Source: an uncultured Azohydromonas sp.
Lineage (GTDB): Bacteria > Pseudomonadota > Gammaproteobacteria > Burkholderiales > Burkholderiaceae_C
Reading direction: 5' to 3'
DNA: 63,082 nucleotides
NCBI RefSeq assembly: GCF_937926365.1
Contig: NZ_CALAOH010000212.1
Span: forward strand, 1-63,082
Position numbers and translations under genes: made by a program
Shown: positions 47,323 through 56,242 of the stretch, in pieces
Position numbering within the stretch: the first letter of the stretch is position 1
Layout of the letters: the number at the start of each line of letters is the position of its first letter
Notes under the pieces: generated by a model
Seen by the model: the letters and a program-made list of their open reading frames with translations, nothing else
The model's database searches: none
Told to the model about the DNA's origin: nothing

Positions 47323-47357
47323 CATCTGCGCCATGGAAATTGGCGTCGGAGCAAGGC

Positions 47358-48242
47358 ATGACTGCACGAATGCAATACCGCCTGAGTGCGGGCGACCTGG
47401 AGTTGATCCTGGCGCTGGTGCGCGCGGGCAGCTTCAACGGCGCGGCCGAGCGCCTGGGCGTGGACACCTCCACCGCCTTCCGCGCCCTGCAGCGCATCGA
47501 GCGCGGGCTCGGCCAGCCGCTGTTCGAGCGCTCGCGCACCGGCTGCGCGCCGCTGGACCTGGCCCGCGCGCTGGCGGCGCAGGCCGAGACCGTGGAGAGC
47601 GCGCTGGAGGCGGCGCGCTCGGCGGCGCAGCAGCAGCCCCAGGACGTGACGGGTACCGTGCGCCTCACCACCACCGACACCATCCTGCACGGCCTGGTCG
47701 CGCCCGCGCTGCGCACGCTGCACGCGAGCCATCCGCGGCTGGAGTACGAGCTGCACACCGGCAACGAGCTGGCGAGCCTGACCCGGCGCGATGCCGACAT
47801 CGCCGTGCGCGCCACCCAGCGCCCGCCGCAGCACCTGGTGGGCCGCCACATCGGGCCGATCCGCGTGGCGCTGTACGCCGCGAAGGACTCGCCGCTGCGC
47901 GACTGGGCCGAGGTGGAGGCGGGCGGCGCGGCGTGGATCGCCCCGGACGACGCGCTGCCCGAGCACCCCACCGTGCTGTGGCGGCGCCGCCGGCTGCCCA
48001 AGGTGGTGCCGGCCTACCGCGTCAACAGCATCCTGACCGTGATGGAGCTGGTCGCACTGGGCCTGGGCGTGGGGCTGCTGCCGGTGTTCCTGGCACGTGG
48101 CCGGCCGGACCTGCGCGCCCTCAGCGAGGTGATCGACGAATGCCGGACCGAGCTGTGGCTGCTGGCGCACCCGGAGTCGCGGCACCTGCGGCGGGTGTCG
48201 GCGGTGTACGCGCATCTGGCGCAGGCGCTGGTGCTGGAGTGA
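47358..48242 (+). CDS. LysR-family transcriptional regulator
   Basis: 294-residue regulator. Seen: N-terminal winged helix (LELILALVRAGSFNGAAERLGVDTSTAFRALQRIERGLGQPLFER) and a periplasmic-binding-like effector domain with GTVRLTTTDTILHGLVAPAL, DIAVRATQRPPQHLVGR and VALGLGVGLLPVFLARG. GGAG six bases before ATG 47358 decides the start over a TTG at 47340. Effector unknown; the probable target is the divergent doxX gene. Confidence 0.9.
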   Translation: MTARMQYRLSAGDLELILALVRAGSFNGAAERLGVDTSTAFRALQRIERGLGQPLFERSRTGCAPLDLARALAAQAETVESALEAARSAAQQQPQDVTGTVRLTTTDTILHGLVAPALRTLHASHPRLEYELHTGNELASLTRRDADIAVRATQRPPQHLVGRHIGPIRVALYAAKDSPLRDWAEVEAGGAAWIAPDDALPEHPTVLWRRRRLPKVVPAYRVNSILTVMELVALGLGVGLLPVFLARGRPDLRALSEVIDECRTELWLLAHPESRHLRRVSAVYAHLAQALVLE

Positions 48243-48293
48243 AAGAAAGTCTTGGGAAGTCGGCCGCGAGTTGCGCTGTCCCGATAACTAACT

Positions 48294-48317
48294 CGTCATC
48301 CCTGCGCAGGGATGACG
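48294..48317. repeat. REP-like dispersed palindrome, copy B
   Basis: CGTCATCCCTGC / GCAGGGATGACG, a perfect 24-base palindrome between the convergent LysR and histidine-kinase genes. Same CGTCAT...ATGACG ends and GCGCAG centre as the copy at 20529. Confidence 0.75.
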
Positions 48318-48381
48318 AAGCAGGGCGGCGAAGCGGCTCAGCGAATGGGATGCGAGGGTCCGGCAGGTACTGAATCCGAAC

Positions 48382-51156
48382 TCACGCCGCCACCGCCTCC
48401 GGCACCTCCTTGCGGATCGGCGAGCGGATGCTGCAGCGCGTGCCGCCCCCCGGGGCGCTGCCGAAGGCCACCGTGGCGCCGATCTGGCGCGACAGCGTCT
48501 GCACCAGCCGCATGCCCAGGCCACGGCTGCGCGCAGGGTCGAAGCCCTCCGGCAGGCCTGGGCCGTTGTCGCTGATCACCAGCAACAGCCCCTGGTCGCC
48601 GTCAGCGGGCGCCAGCTCGATGCCCAGCAGGCCGTCGCCGCGCTGCGCCAGCGCGTACTTCAGCGCGTTGGTGATCAGCTCCGTCACGATCAGCCCCAGC
48701 GGGATGGCCGTGGCCAGCGGCAGCCGCAACGGCTTGACCCGGTACTCCACCCGCACCGAGCGCTCGCTGCCGAAGGACTGCATCAGCTGCGCGCCCAGGC
48801 TGCGCAGGTAGTCCGCAAAGTCCAGCGACGACAGCGTGCCGTGCTGGTACAGCCGCTGGTGCACCAGCGCCATGGCGCGCACGCGGTTCTCGGTCTCGGC
48901 GAAGGCCACCTGCACCGCCGGGTCGGTGAGCTGGCGGCGCTGCAGCTGCAGCAGGCTGGTGACGATCTGCAGGTTGTTCTTCACCCGGTGGTGCACTTCC
49001 TGCAGCAGCGCCTCCTTCTCGGCCAGCGAGGTTTTCACCGCCTCCTCGTCGTGGCGGCGCTCGGTCACGTCCACCACCACGCCGGTGATGCGCCCGGGCT
49101 CGCCCTGGGGGCCGAAGCTGCGCTGCGAGCGCTCCAGCAGCCAGCGCCAGCTGCCGTCGGCCGCGCGGAAACGGTACTCGGCCCGGTACGAGGGCTGCTG
49201 CGGGCTCAACGCCTGCATGGCCGCGGTCAGCGCCAAGCGGTCCTGCTCGTGCACGCGGCGCAGGAAGGGCTTCATCAGGTGCTGCTCCTCGGCCGTCAGG
49301 CCCAGCTGGCTCTGCAGGGTGCCGATGCGCAGCATCACGCCGGTGACCGGGTCGAGCTCGAAGGCGTCCATGCCGCCGGCGTCCAGCGCCAGCCGCAACC
49401 GCTCCTCGCTCATGCGCAGTGCCTGCTCCGCGCGCTTGCGCTCGGTGATGTCGATGACGGTGCCGATGTGGATCTCGCGTCCGGCCTCGTCCTGGGCGCG
49501 GTGGGCGTCCAGCAGCGCCTCGAAGGTGGCGCCGTCGCGGCGTCGCGCCGTGAAGTCCACGCGGCAGTGGCCGCGCGTGTGCAGCGTGGCGCCAATGCGC
49601 GCCGTCAGCCCCGGGTCCACGCAATGCGGCGCCACCGGGGTGCCGATGAGCTGCTGCGGGCCGTCGTAGCCCCACAGGTGCGCATAGGCCTCGTTGACGA
49701 AGGTGAACAGGCCGCGCGTGTCCACGATGCTGAAGCCGGTGAGCGAGTGCTGGATCGCGCTGGCCAGCATCTGCGCCTCGGCCGTGCGCTCGGCCACCCG
49801 GCGCTCCAGTTCGTGCAGTTGCATGCGCACGGCAATGCCGGCCAGCACCGACTGCGCAATGCGCTGCAGTGTGGCGCGGTCCTGCGCGCTCCAATGCCGC
49901 GGCGCGTGGTCGATGACGCAGAAGCTGCCCAGCACCTGCCCATCGGGCGTGGCCAGCGGCACGCCCAGGTAGGCCACCGCGCCCAGCGTCGTCACGGCGG
50001 GGCTGCCGCGCAGCGGTTTCTCGGCCCGCGCGTCGCTGAGCTCCAGCGGCTGCCCGCTGGTGACCACCTGGGGGCAGAAGGTGTAGCCCAGCGGTGCCCG
50101 GCGCGCGCTGGCCCAGGGCTCGGGCAGGCCGTGCGCGCTCTTGAAGAACAGGCGCTGCGCGTCCACCAGGCTGATCAGGCACGCCGGCACCTGCAGCGAG
50201 TACGCCGCCAGCCGCGTGAAGCGGTCGAAGCTTTCCTCGGGCGCCGAATCCAGCAGCCCCGTGCGGCGCAGCGCCGCCAGCCGTTCGGGGTCGTCCAGCG
50301 GCGCGGAGCCCGCCGGCGCCGGACGCGTTCCGGCGCCGTTGCTGATCCACTGCCACAGCGCCTCGTTGAGCTCGGAGAGGTGGTCGGCCTGCGCCTGCAG
50401 CGCGTCGTTGGCCGCGTGCAGCGAGGCCTGCGCCTGCTGCAGCCGCAGCATCGCCTGCGACTCGGCGCTGCGCGCCCGCGCCAGGCGCTCGACGCTGCCG
50501 CGCAGCTGCCCCACGTTGCGCTGCAGCGCCAGTCCGGCCCAGGCCATCAGCCCCAGCGACACCAGGCTACCCAGCAGCGTGACGCTGGTGTTGAGGTTCG
50601 TCGCGCGCTGCGTCTCCTTCTCGTACTGTCCCAGCAGCCGCAACTCCTCGGCGTCGAGCTCGGCCAGCAGGGCGTCCATGTCGCTCACCATGGAACGGCT
50701 GGGTCCGGCGGCGATCTGCTGGCGTGCCGATTCCATCCCCTGCCGCGAGGCCATCTCCAGGATGTCGTCCACGAAGCGCAGGTACTCCTGCAGCAGCGGG
50801 GCCAGGCGCTGCAACCGCTGCTGCTGCGCCGTGTTGCCAGCGCTGAGCGCCTGCAGCCGGCGCACGCGCTCGGGCAGGCGCCGCTGCGCGCTGCGGTAGG
50901 GCTCGAGCCAGTCGTCCTGCCCGCTGATGACGAAACCGCGCACGGCGCGCGAGAGATCCTTGAGGTCGGTGCCGAAGCCGGCGATCTCCAGTCGCACGTC
51001 CAGCGTGTGGCGGCGCAGGTCGGAGGCGTCGGCGGCGCGCCGCTGCGTCCACAGCGCCATGGCGGCCACCGCCAGCAGCAGCAGCAGCGCGACGGCGATG
51101 GTGCGCGGAAACGGCAGGGGCTCGGCCGTGGAGGAGGGGGCAGGCTGTTCGTGCAT
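48382..51156 (-). CDS. Sensor histidine kinase, CHASE3-GAF-PAS-PAS-HisKA_2
   Basis: 924-residue membrane kinase. Seen: a first membrane helix (AVALLLLLAVAAMALW, about 20-35), a CHASE3-like periplasmic helical domain (LSRAVRGFVISGQDDWLEPYR), a second helix (VTLLGSLVSLGLMAWAGLALQ, about 190-215), a GAF domain with CLISLVDAQRLFFKSAHGLP and YLGVPLATPDGQVLGSFCVID, two PAS domains, a HisKA_2 histidine in EVHHRVKNNLQIVTSLLQLQ, and an HATPase with VTELITNALKYAL and GLGMRLVQTLSRQ. The response regulator is encoded 126 bases upstream. Signal unknown. Confidence 0.93.
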   Translation of the reverse strand: MHEQPAPSSTAEPLPFPRTIAVALLLLLAVAAMALWTQRRAADASDLRRHTLDVRLEIAGFGTDLKDLSRAVRGFVISGQDDWLEPYRSAQRRLPERVRRLQALSAGNTAQQQRLQRLAPLLQEYLRFVDDILEMASRQGMESARQQIAAGPSRSMVSDMDALLAELDAEELRLLGQYEKETQRATNLNTSVTLLGSLVSLGLMAWAGLALQRNVGQLRGSVERLARARSAESQAMLRLQQAQASLHAANDALQAQADHLSELNEALWQWISNGAGTRPAPAGSAPLDDPERLAALRRTGLLDSAPEESFDRFTRLAAYSLQVPACLISLVDAQRLFFKSAHGLPEPWASARRAPLGYTFCPQVVTSGQPLELSDARAEKPLRGSPAVTTLGAVAYLGVPLATPDGQVLGSFCVIDHAPRHWSAQDRATLQRIAQSVLAGIAVRMQLHELERRVAERTAEAQMLASAIQHSLTGFSIVDTRGLFTFVNEAYAHLWGYDGPQQLIGTPVAPHCVDPGLTARIGATLHTRGHCRVDFTARRRDGATFEALLDAHRAQDEAGREIHIGTVIDITERKRAEQALRMSEERLRLALDAGGMDAFELDPVTGVMLRIGTLQSQLGLTAEEQHLMKPFLRRVHEQDRLALTAAMQALSPQQPSYRAEYRFRAADGSWRWLLERSQRSFGPQGEPGRITGVVVDVTERRHDEEAVKTSLAEKEALLQEVHHRVKNNLQIVTSLLQLQRRQLTDPAVQVAFAETENRVRAMALVHQRLYQHGTLSSLDFADYLRSLGAQLMQSFGSERSVRVEYRVKPLRLPLATAIPLGLIVTELITNALKYALAQRGDGLLGIELAPADGDQGLLLVISDNGPGLPEGFDPARSRGLGMRLVQTLSRQIGATVAFGSAPGGGTRCSIRSPIRKEVPEAVAA

Positions 51157-51282
51157 GGCGCACCGCTTGCGGACTTCAGGTCCGCGGCGAGGAACGGCGG
51201 TCCACCGGGCCGAGCCCGGCGAGCGGATTGCAGGATGTCAGTGGCGCGGCCTCGCCGTGCGGTGACGCCGGCCGGCGCCTGT

Positions 51283-52155
51283 TCACGTCGCCTGGGCCAG
51301 CGGCGGCACGTCCCGCGGCGTGGCGGCGGGCACCCCGGCCGCATTGGCGGCCGGCGGGCGGTGCTGGCCCGCGGCATCGAGCCCTTCGCGCGCCAGCCGC
51401 TCGGTGGCGTCGCGCAGCACCAGCACGGCGCCCATGCGCAACCCGTACTCGCCGTCCACCGGTGAGGCGGACTCGTCCACCACCACCATCGTGCGCGCGC
51501 TGTTGCGCCGCAGCAGCCGCCGCCCGTGGCGCACGCCGATGCTGCGGTTCTCGGCCAGGGCACGGAGCGCGGCCGGCGGGTCGTTGTCGCCGGGGGCGTA
51601 GCGCACCACCTCCACCAGGCGCCGGCCCACAGCCTCCTCCGCGCTCCAGCCGGTGAGCGCCTCGGCGGCGGGGTTGAGATAGCGCAGCGTGGCGTCAGGG
51701 TTGACCACGATCACGCCGTCCTGCACACAGCGCAGCGTGGCGGAAAACCAGCGCTCGGACTCGCGCAGCTGCCGTTCCAGCGCGGCGCGCGACAGCGCCA
51801 TCTCGATGGCCGCGCGCAGCGCCCGGCCCTCGAAGGGCTTGGTCAGGAAACCGCAGGGCGAGGTGCGTGCCGCGTGCGCCACCGTCTCCTCGTCGCTGTG
51901 CGAGGTGAGGAACACCACCGGCAGCCCGCTGACCCGGCCCAGCCGCGCTGCGGTCTCGATGCCGTCGATGGGACCCTGGATGCGGATGTCCATCAGCACC
52001 AGATCGGGCCGCTCCTGCGCGGCCAGCGCCAGCGCCTGGGGGCCACTCTCGGCCGGGCCCAGCACGCGGTAGCCCATGTCTTCAAGCTGCAGCTGCAGAT
52101 CCAGCGCGATCACCGCCTCGTCTTCAACGATCAGGATCGAGTACGGTGATTCCAT
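51283..52155 (-). CDS. Response regulator, REC-PAS
   Basis: 290-residue regulator. Seen: a REC domain with ILIVEDEAVIALDLQ, phospho-acceptor Asp in DLVLMDIRIQG, conserved Ser/Thr region PVVFLTSHSDEET and Lys in FLTKPFEGRALRAAIEMAL, then a PAS domain (WFSATLRCVQDGVIVVNPDATLRYLNPAAEALTGWSAEE). The tail is unstructured and Pro/Ala-rich. No DNA-binding or enzymatic output domain. It is first in the operon with the histidine kinase, so it probably works by protein contact. Confidence 0.92.
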   Translation of the reverse strand: MESPYSILIVEDEAVIALDLQLQLEDMGYRVLGPAESGPQALALAAQERPDLVLMDIRIQGPIDGIETAARLGRVSGLPVVFLTSHSDEETVAHAARTSPCGFLTKPFEGRALRAAIEMALSRAALERQLRESERWFSATLRCVQDGVIVVNPDATLRYLNPAAEALTGWSAEEAVGRRLVEVVRYAPGDNDPPAALRALAENRSIGVRHGRRLLRRNSARTMVVVDESASPVDGEYGLRMGAVLVLRDATERLAREGLDAAGQHRPPAANAAGVPAATPRDVPPLAQAT

Positions 52156-52289
52156 CCCTTACCCCCCACTTCCATCTTGATTTTTTCGCGTCCGTGGAAT
52201 TTTCCATGATATGGGACCGCTTGAACTGGGGGTTGTGCCAATACCAAGTGTTTGGTTGCCACTTCGACCGGGTTGTGCTTGCGCCGAAG

Positions 52290-52322
52290 GCCGTGGCGGC
52301 ACGGCACCGGTGCCGCCACGGC
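52290..52322 (-). terminator. Stem-loop downstream of the DUF4142 gene
   Basis: Perfect 11-12 bp stem CCGTGGCGGCA / TGCCGCCACGG with a nine-base loop just after the DUF4142 stop codon. No T tract follows on the minus strand, so termination is only likely. Confidence 0.5.
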
Positions 52323-52330
52323 GGCGAGCC

Positions 52331-52849
52331 TTACTTGCCCAGCGAGGTGCGCAGATCCTGTGACATCTTGAGGTGCTGCTCCAGCGCCGGGACGGTCTTG
52401 GCGGCGAAGGCCTTGACGTCCGGGTCCTTGGCACCCGAGGCAGCCTTCTGGAACATCTTGAGCGTGTCCTGGTGGGCCTTGACGCCCATCTCGTCGGCGT
52501 ACTGGCGGTCGAAGCGCGCGCCGTCGAGCACGCCCATCGCCTTGGCCTTGCTCTTCTGCACCGCCGAGGGCTCGGTGGGCAGCTGCACGCCCTTGCTGGA
52601 GGCCAGCGCGGCGAGCTCCTCGTTGGTCTTGGTGTGGTCGTCGACCATCTGCTGGGCGAAGGCCTTGACCTTGTCGTTGCCGCTCTTGCTCAGCGCCAGC
52701 TTGGAGGCCTCGACCTCGGCGTGGCCGTTCTGCGCCGCCTGCTCCATGAAGTTGCGGTCGCTGCGCACCATGCCATCGGCCGCGGGGGCCAGGCTGGTGA
52801 ACAAGGCCATGGCGCAGCCGGCCAGGGCGGTGGACATCAGACGCTTCAT
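52331..52849 (-). CDS. DUF4142 family exported protein
   Basis: 172-residue protein with a signal peptide (MKRLMSTALAGCAMALFTSLAPAADG) and a four-helix DUF4142 domain (RNFMEQAAQNGHAEVEASKLAL, VKAFAQQMVDDHTKTNEELAALA, FDRQYADEMGVKAHQDTLKMFQKAA). This ferritin-like fold is common in envelope-stress proteins, but no iron-binding set is evident. A Cys occurs in the leader (LAGC), so a lipoprotein form is possible. It lies divergent from the host-attachment-like gene. Confidence 0.88.
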   Translation of the reverse strand: MKRLMSTALAGCAMALFTSLAPAADGMVRSDRNFMEQAAQNGHAEVEASKLALSKSGNDKVKAFAQQMVDDHTKTNEELAALASSKGVQLPTEPSAVQKSKAKAMGVLDGARFDRQYADEMGVKAHQDTLKMFQKAASGAKDPDVKAFAAKTVPALEQHLKMSQDLRTSLGK

Positions 52850-53103
52850 TGCTTGCTCCTTGTCATCGGGGTGTTCCTGCCGCGAAAAGCGGGCCGCGGC
52901 ATGCGCTCCCGGTCAGCAAGCGCCAATCCCGGGAGGGACCGGGACCATGACGGGGCGGCCAGGGCTTCATCCTGACCTGGGCACCGCGCTTGCCGCTGTC
53001 CACATCTCCACTCCCGCGGCTCCCGACCGCAGCTGAACCCGGCCCGAGGCACGCGCTCCCCGGAGCCCGTGCCCGCGGCACACCTCATGAAGGAGAACGA
53101 ACG

Positions 53104-53619
53104 ATGACGACGACGTGGATCGTGTTGGCCGACGAAGGCCGCGCCCGCATCCTGGCGCAGCCGCAGCGCGGCGCGGAATTGCAGGAGGTGGACGAGCTCA
53201 CCGACGCGGCGGCGCATGCCGGCGAGGCGGACCTGCAGCGCGACGCGCATGGCCGCCGCGCACACAGCGGTGTTGGAGCGGTCAGCAGCATCACCACCTC
53301 CGCCGGTGCCGACAAGCTGGAGCAGGAGGCCGACCTGTTCGCGCGCCGCGTGGCGGAGTTCCTGGCGCAGGCGCTGCAGAAGCAGCGCTTCGGCGCGCTG
53401 CACATCGCCGCGGCACCGCGCTTCCTGGGACGGTTGCGCCAGCACCTGAGCCCGCAGGTGCAGCAGACCGTGGCGCAGGAGCTCGACAAGAACCTGCTGC
53501 AGTTCAAGGGCCGCGACCTGGCGCAACGCATCTTCGGCGAGGAGCCGCGGCACGAGAGCAGCGGCGGGCGCAACGGCGGCCATCCGGGCACGGATGCCGC
53601 CACCGGGCTGGGCGCATGA
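53104..53619 (+). CDS. Host-attachment protein family (archaeal eRF1-like fold)
   Basis: 171-residue member of the protein-required-for-attachment-to-host-cells family, named after an Agrobacterium protein and now grouped with bacterial eRF1-related folds. Seen: TTTWIVLADEGRARILAQ, LFARRVAEFLAQALQKQRFGALHIAAAPRFLGRLRQHL and VAQELDKNLLQFKGRDLAQRI. AAGGAG nine bases upstream of the ATG decides the start. Cytoplasmic, function unknown, often near stress genes. Confidence 0.87.
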   Translation: MTTTWIVLADEGRARILAQPQRGAELQEVDELTDAAAHAGEADLQRDAHGRRAHSGVGAVSSITTSAGADKLEQEADLFARRVAEFLAQALQKQRFGALHIAAAPRFLGRLRQHLSPQVQQTVAQELDKNLLQFKGRDLAQRIFGEEPRHESSGGRNGGHPGTDAATGLGA

Positions 53620-53738
53620 GCCCGCCGGTGGACAACAGCGACCGCGTGATAGGACTGGACGGCGACTACGGCTCGGATGCGGCGTCCTCGCTGGGGCTTC
53701 TCGGTGCTAGCGTGAGGCACGGATCGAGGAGCCTTCCT

Positions 53739-53978
53739 ATGCAAAAACCGGCGAAGTTCCTGGTGCTGATCGACGCGGGCGGCGCGATGGTGGCGCGGCT
53801 GTTCGACGAAGGGCGCGTGCAGGTGGCGGAGTTCGACGCCGCCAGCGAGGAAGTGGCGGTGATGACCAGCGGCCTGGTGCCCGGCCAGGGCGCCGACGCC
53901 GCGGACTGGGACCGGCCGCTGCAGGGCCACAACCGGCAGGAGCGCCGCGAGGCGCGGATCTACACGCTGGACGTGTAG
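53739..53978 (+). CDS. Small hypothetical protein
   Basis: 79 residues, MQKPAKFLVLIDAGGAMVARLFDEG onward. GAGGAG eight bases before the ATG at 53739 supports this start. The same frame is open from an ATG at 53616 that overlaps the preceding stop (ATGA), which would add 41 residues of weak character. The first 25 residues (FLVLIDAGGAMVARLFD) echo the N-terminus of the preceding protein (WIVLADEGRARIL), so it may be a shortened relative. No known function. Confidence 0.65.
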   Translation: MQKPAKFLVLIDAGGAMVARLFDEGRVQVAEFDAASEEVAVMTSGLVPGQGADAADWDRPLQGHNRQERREARIYTLDV

Positions 53979-54021
53979 GCGCGCGCCCCGCGGGTGCCGC
54001 CGAAGCCGCGGGTCCGGCCGC

Positions 54022-54561
54022 TTACTGCGGGCGCCCGCCGGGCGTGTAGACCGGCGCGGGCTGCGTGGCGGCCGCCGGTGCCAGCGTGGCCGGCGGCATG
54101 CCGGCGGGGTTGCGCACCACGCGGGTCTTGCCGCTGGTGGTGACCAGCACCACCGCCTCGCCGGGCACGAAGCCCTCGTTGCCCTTGGCCTGGACGATGG
54201 CGCGGCGCTCGCCGTTGCGCAGTTGCACCAGGATTTCCTGCGCGCTCTCGCGCGTGGTGGCGCGCTCGATGGCGTGGCCGGCCAGCGCGCCGGCCACCGC
54301 GCCCACCACGCCGATGGCCACCTGCTCGCGGCCGCTGCTGCGCGTGGAGCCGGCGATGCCGCCGATCACGCCGCCGGTGGCGGCGCCGGCGCCGCTCTGG
54401 CTACCTTCGACAACCACGTCGCGCGTGCTCAGCACGATGGCGTCCTGCACCTGCGACAGGCGCTGCGCGTCGCCGCGCTGGATCACGTCGGGGCTGGTGG
54501 TGGTGCACGCGGCCAGCGCGGCGGCGAGCGCCAGCGTGGCCAGGGTCTTGAGTTGTTTCAT
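54022..54561 (-). CDS. Glycine-zipper outer-membrane lipoprotein (SlyB/PcpY-like)
   Basis: 179-residue lipoprotein. Seen: lipobox LAAC at residues 16-19, an N-terminal segment DVIQRGDAQRLSQVQDAIVLSTRDVVVEG, a glycine-zipper 2TM segment (GAGAATGGVIGGIAGS, VAIGVVGAVAGALAGHAIE), and a C-terminal domain (ILVQLRNGERRAIVQ). A Pro/Ala-rich tail follows. Similar proteins are outer-membrane structural or stress lipoproteins. Convergent with the preceding small gene. Confidence 0.88.
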   Translation of the reverse strand: MKQLKTLATLALAAALAACTTTSPDVIQRGDAQRLSQVQDAIVLSTRDVVVEGSQSGAGAATGGVIGGIAGSTRSSGREQVAIGVVGAVAGALAGHAIERATTRESAQEILVQLRNGERRAIVQAKGNEGFVPGEAVVLVTTSGKTRVVRNPAGMPPATLAPAAATQPAPVYTPGGRPQ

Positions 54562-54752
54562 GAGGTCTCCCCTTGAGCTTCCAAGGCAACGGCCACCGCG
54601 GTCCTGGGGTTGACGCGGATGCGGAGCCGGCAGGCGTGGAAAAGGGCGGCGAGCTTGGGGCGGCGACGTTGCTGCGGCGTGAAGCCGCAGCGGCAGGGTG
54701 AGGCGTCAGGCCAAGTCTGGCCGGGGCGGGCAGGCGGCCGAGAGCGGGCGCT

Positions 54753-55310
54753 TCAGCCGTGCAGGCGGCTCGACCGCGGCACGCTGGCGAGCAGGAACTC
54801 CATCTGGTCGGCCAGGATGCGGCGCCCGCGCAGGATCATGTCCTCGTGCAGGCTGGGCACGTAGGGCAGGTAGATCAGGCTCATGCGCGCTTCCTCGGGC
54901 AGCCGGTTGCCCTTGCGGCCGTTGCAGGAGCGGCAGGCCGTGACGCAGTTGAGCCAGCTATCACGCCCGCCGCGCGAGGTGGGCACCACGTGCTCGCGCG
55001 TGAGCTCTTCGGGCGGGTGGTGGTGGCCGCAGTAGGCGCAGATGTGGCGGTCGCGGGCGAACAACTTGGTGTTGCTCAGCGCCGGCGTCTGGCGCCAGGC
55101 CCGGCTGGGAATGGCGCCGCGCACGGCGATGATCGAGTGCACCTCGATACGAGAAACGCGCCCGGTGGCGCGCTGGATGCCGCCGCGCAGCACGGCGCAG
55201 AGGTCCCCCAGGGTCCACGCGACGCCGTCGGTGGCATAGATCACCGCCGCTTCGCGGGCGCTGATCCAGGCTTGCGGTCGTCCAGACACGTCGAGTTGCA
55301 GCACGTCCAC
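54753..55310 (-). CDS. HNH endonuclease
   Basis: 185-residue protein. Seen: an N-terminal domain (VDVLQLDVSGRPQAWISAREAAVIYA) and an HNH/McrA-like zinc domain: C-x2-C in HICAYCGHHH, catalytic REHVVPTSRGG, NCVTACRSCNGRKGNR. GGGAG seven bases before the GTG at 55310 decides the start; in-frame starts further upstream (55340, 55379) lack a ribosome site. This single-copy HNH protein is frequent in Burkholderiales and is not obviously part of a mobile element. Role unknown. Confidence 0.85.
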   Translation of the reverse strand: MDVLQLDVSGRPQAWISAREAAVIYATDGVAWTLGDLCAVLRGGIQRATGRVSRIEVHSIIAVRGAIPSRAWRQTPALSNTKLFARDRHICAYCGHHHPPEELTREHVVPTSRGGRDSWLNCVTACRSCNGRKGNRLPEEARMSLIYLPYVPSLHEDMILRGRRILADQMEFLLASVPRSSRLHG

Positions 55311-55444
55311 GTCAGTTCTCCCGCAACTAGCGTAATCCATTGCGCATGGACACACCAACAGGGGATGTCTTTCCCCCATGAAGGGCGTTGCGCGGCGCTG
55401 TTATCGTGGCCTGTTCGTTTCACCGCAAGCCTTTCACGCACCCC

Positions 55445-56206
55445 ATGAGCATCCGTACCGCCAATGTCGATGGCGTCGCCACGCTGGAAATCGCCCGTCC
55501 CGAGAAGAAGAACGCGCTGACGCAGGCGATGTACGCCGAGCTGGCGCAGGCGATGCGTGCCGCGCAGGCCGATGCGGCCGTGCGCGCGGTGCTGATCACC
55601 GGCCAACCCGGCATCTTCACCTCCGGCAACGACCTGGAGGACTTCCTGCAGCACCCACCCGGTGCCGAGGACGCACCGGTATTCGCGTTCATGGAGTCGG
55701 TGCTGGCGCTGGACAAGCCGCTGGTGGCCGCCGTCACGGGCGCGGCCATCGGCATCGGCTGCACGCTGCTGCTGCACTGCGATCTGGTGGTGGTTTCCGA
55801 CGAGGCCCGGCTGGCGCTGCCCTTCGTCAACCTGGGGCTGGTGCCCGAGTTCGGCTCCAGCCTGCTGCTGGCGCAGCGCGTGGGCCAGGCGCGCGCGGCG
55901 CAGAAGCTGCTGCTGGGCGACCCCTTCACCGGCGCCGAGGCGCTGGAGCTGGGCCTGGCCAACGCGGTGTTGCCGCCCGACGAGGTGCTGCCGCAGGCGC
56001 GGCGCCTGGCCGCGCGCTTCACGCAGCTGCCGCCGGAGGCCGTGCGCGCCACCAAGACGCTGATGCGCGCCCCGGTGCTGCCCGCGCTGCGCCAGGCGCT
56101 GCAGGCCGAGCGCGAGGTGTTCGTGCAGCGCCTGCGCAGTCCGGAGGCGCGCGAGGCCTTCCAGGCCTTTTTCGAGAAGCGGCGGCCGGATTTCTCGAAG
56201 TTCTGA
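55445..56206 (+). CDS. Enoyl-CoA hydratase/isomerase family protein
   Basis: 253-residue crotonase-family enzyme. Seen: LEIARPEKKNALTQAMYAEL, oxyanion-hole segments FTSGNDLEDFL and AAVTGAAIGIGCTLLLHCDLVV, ALPFVNLGLVPEFGSSLLLAQ with the C-terminal catalytic-type Glu, and FFEKRRPDFSKF. ATG 55445 gives a normal N-terminus. It is monocistronic here and divergent from the HNH gene. Its precise substrate (beta-oxidation or isomerase) cannot be read. Confidence 0.9.
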   Translation: MSIRTANVDGVATLEIARPEKKNALTQAMYAELAQAMRAAQADAAVRAVLITGQPGIFTSGNDLEDFLQHPPGAEDAPVFAFMESVLALDKPLVAAVTGAAIGIGCTLLLHCDLVVVSDEARLALPFVNLGLVPEFGSSLLLAQRVGQARAAQKLLLGDPFTGAEALELGLANAVLPPDEVLPQARRLAARFTQLPPEAVRATKTLMRAPVLPALRQALQAEREVFVQRLRSPEAREAFQAFFEKRRPDFSKF

Positions 56207-56242
56207 AGGGCTTTATCCAGTGCGTAATCGCGAGCGAGTCTT

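Noticed and set aside
48841..51465. 874-codon plus-strand open frame opposite the histidine kinase
   Set aside because: Antisense shadow; the kinase domains on the minus strand are unambiguous.
54753..55310. HNH gene as part of a defence or intron-homing element
   Set aside because: Composition matches the genome, neighbours are ordinary, and similar single HNH genes are common in this group.
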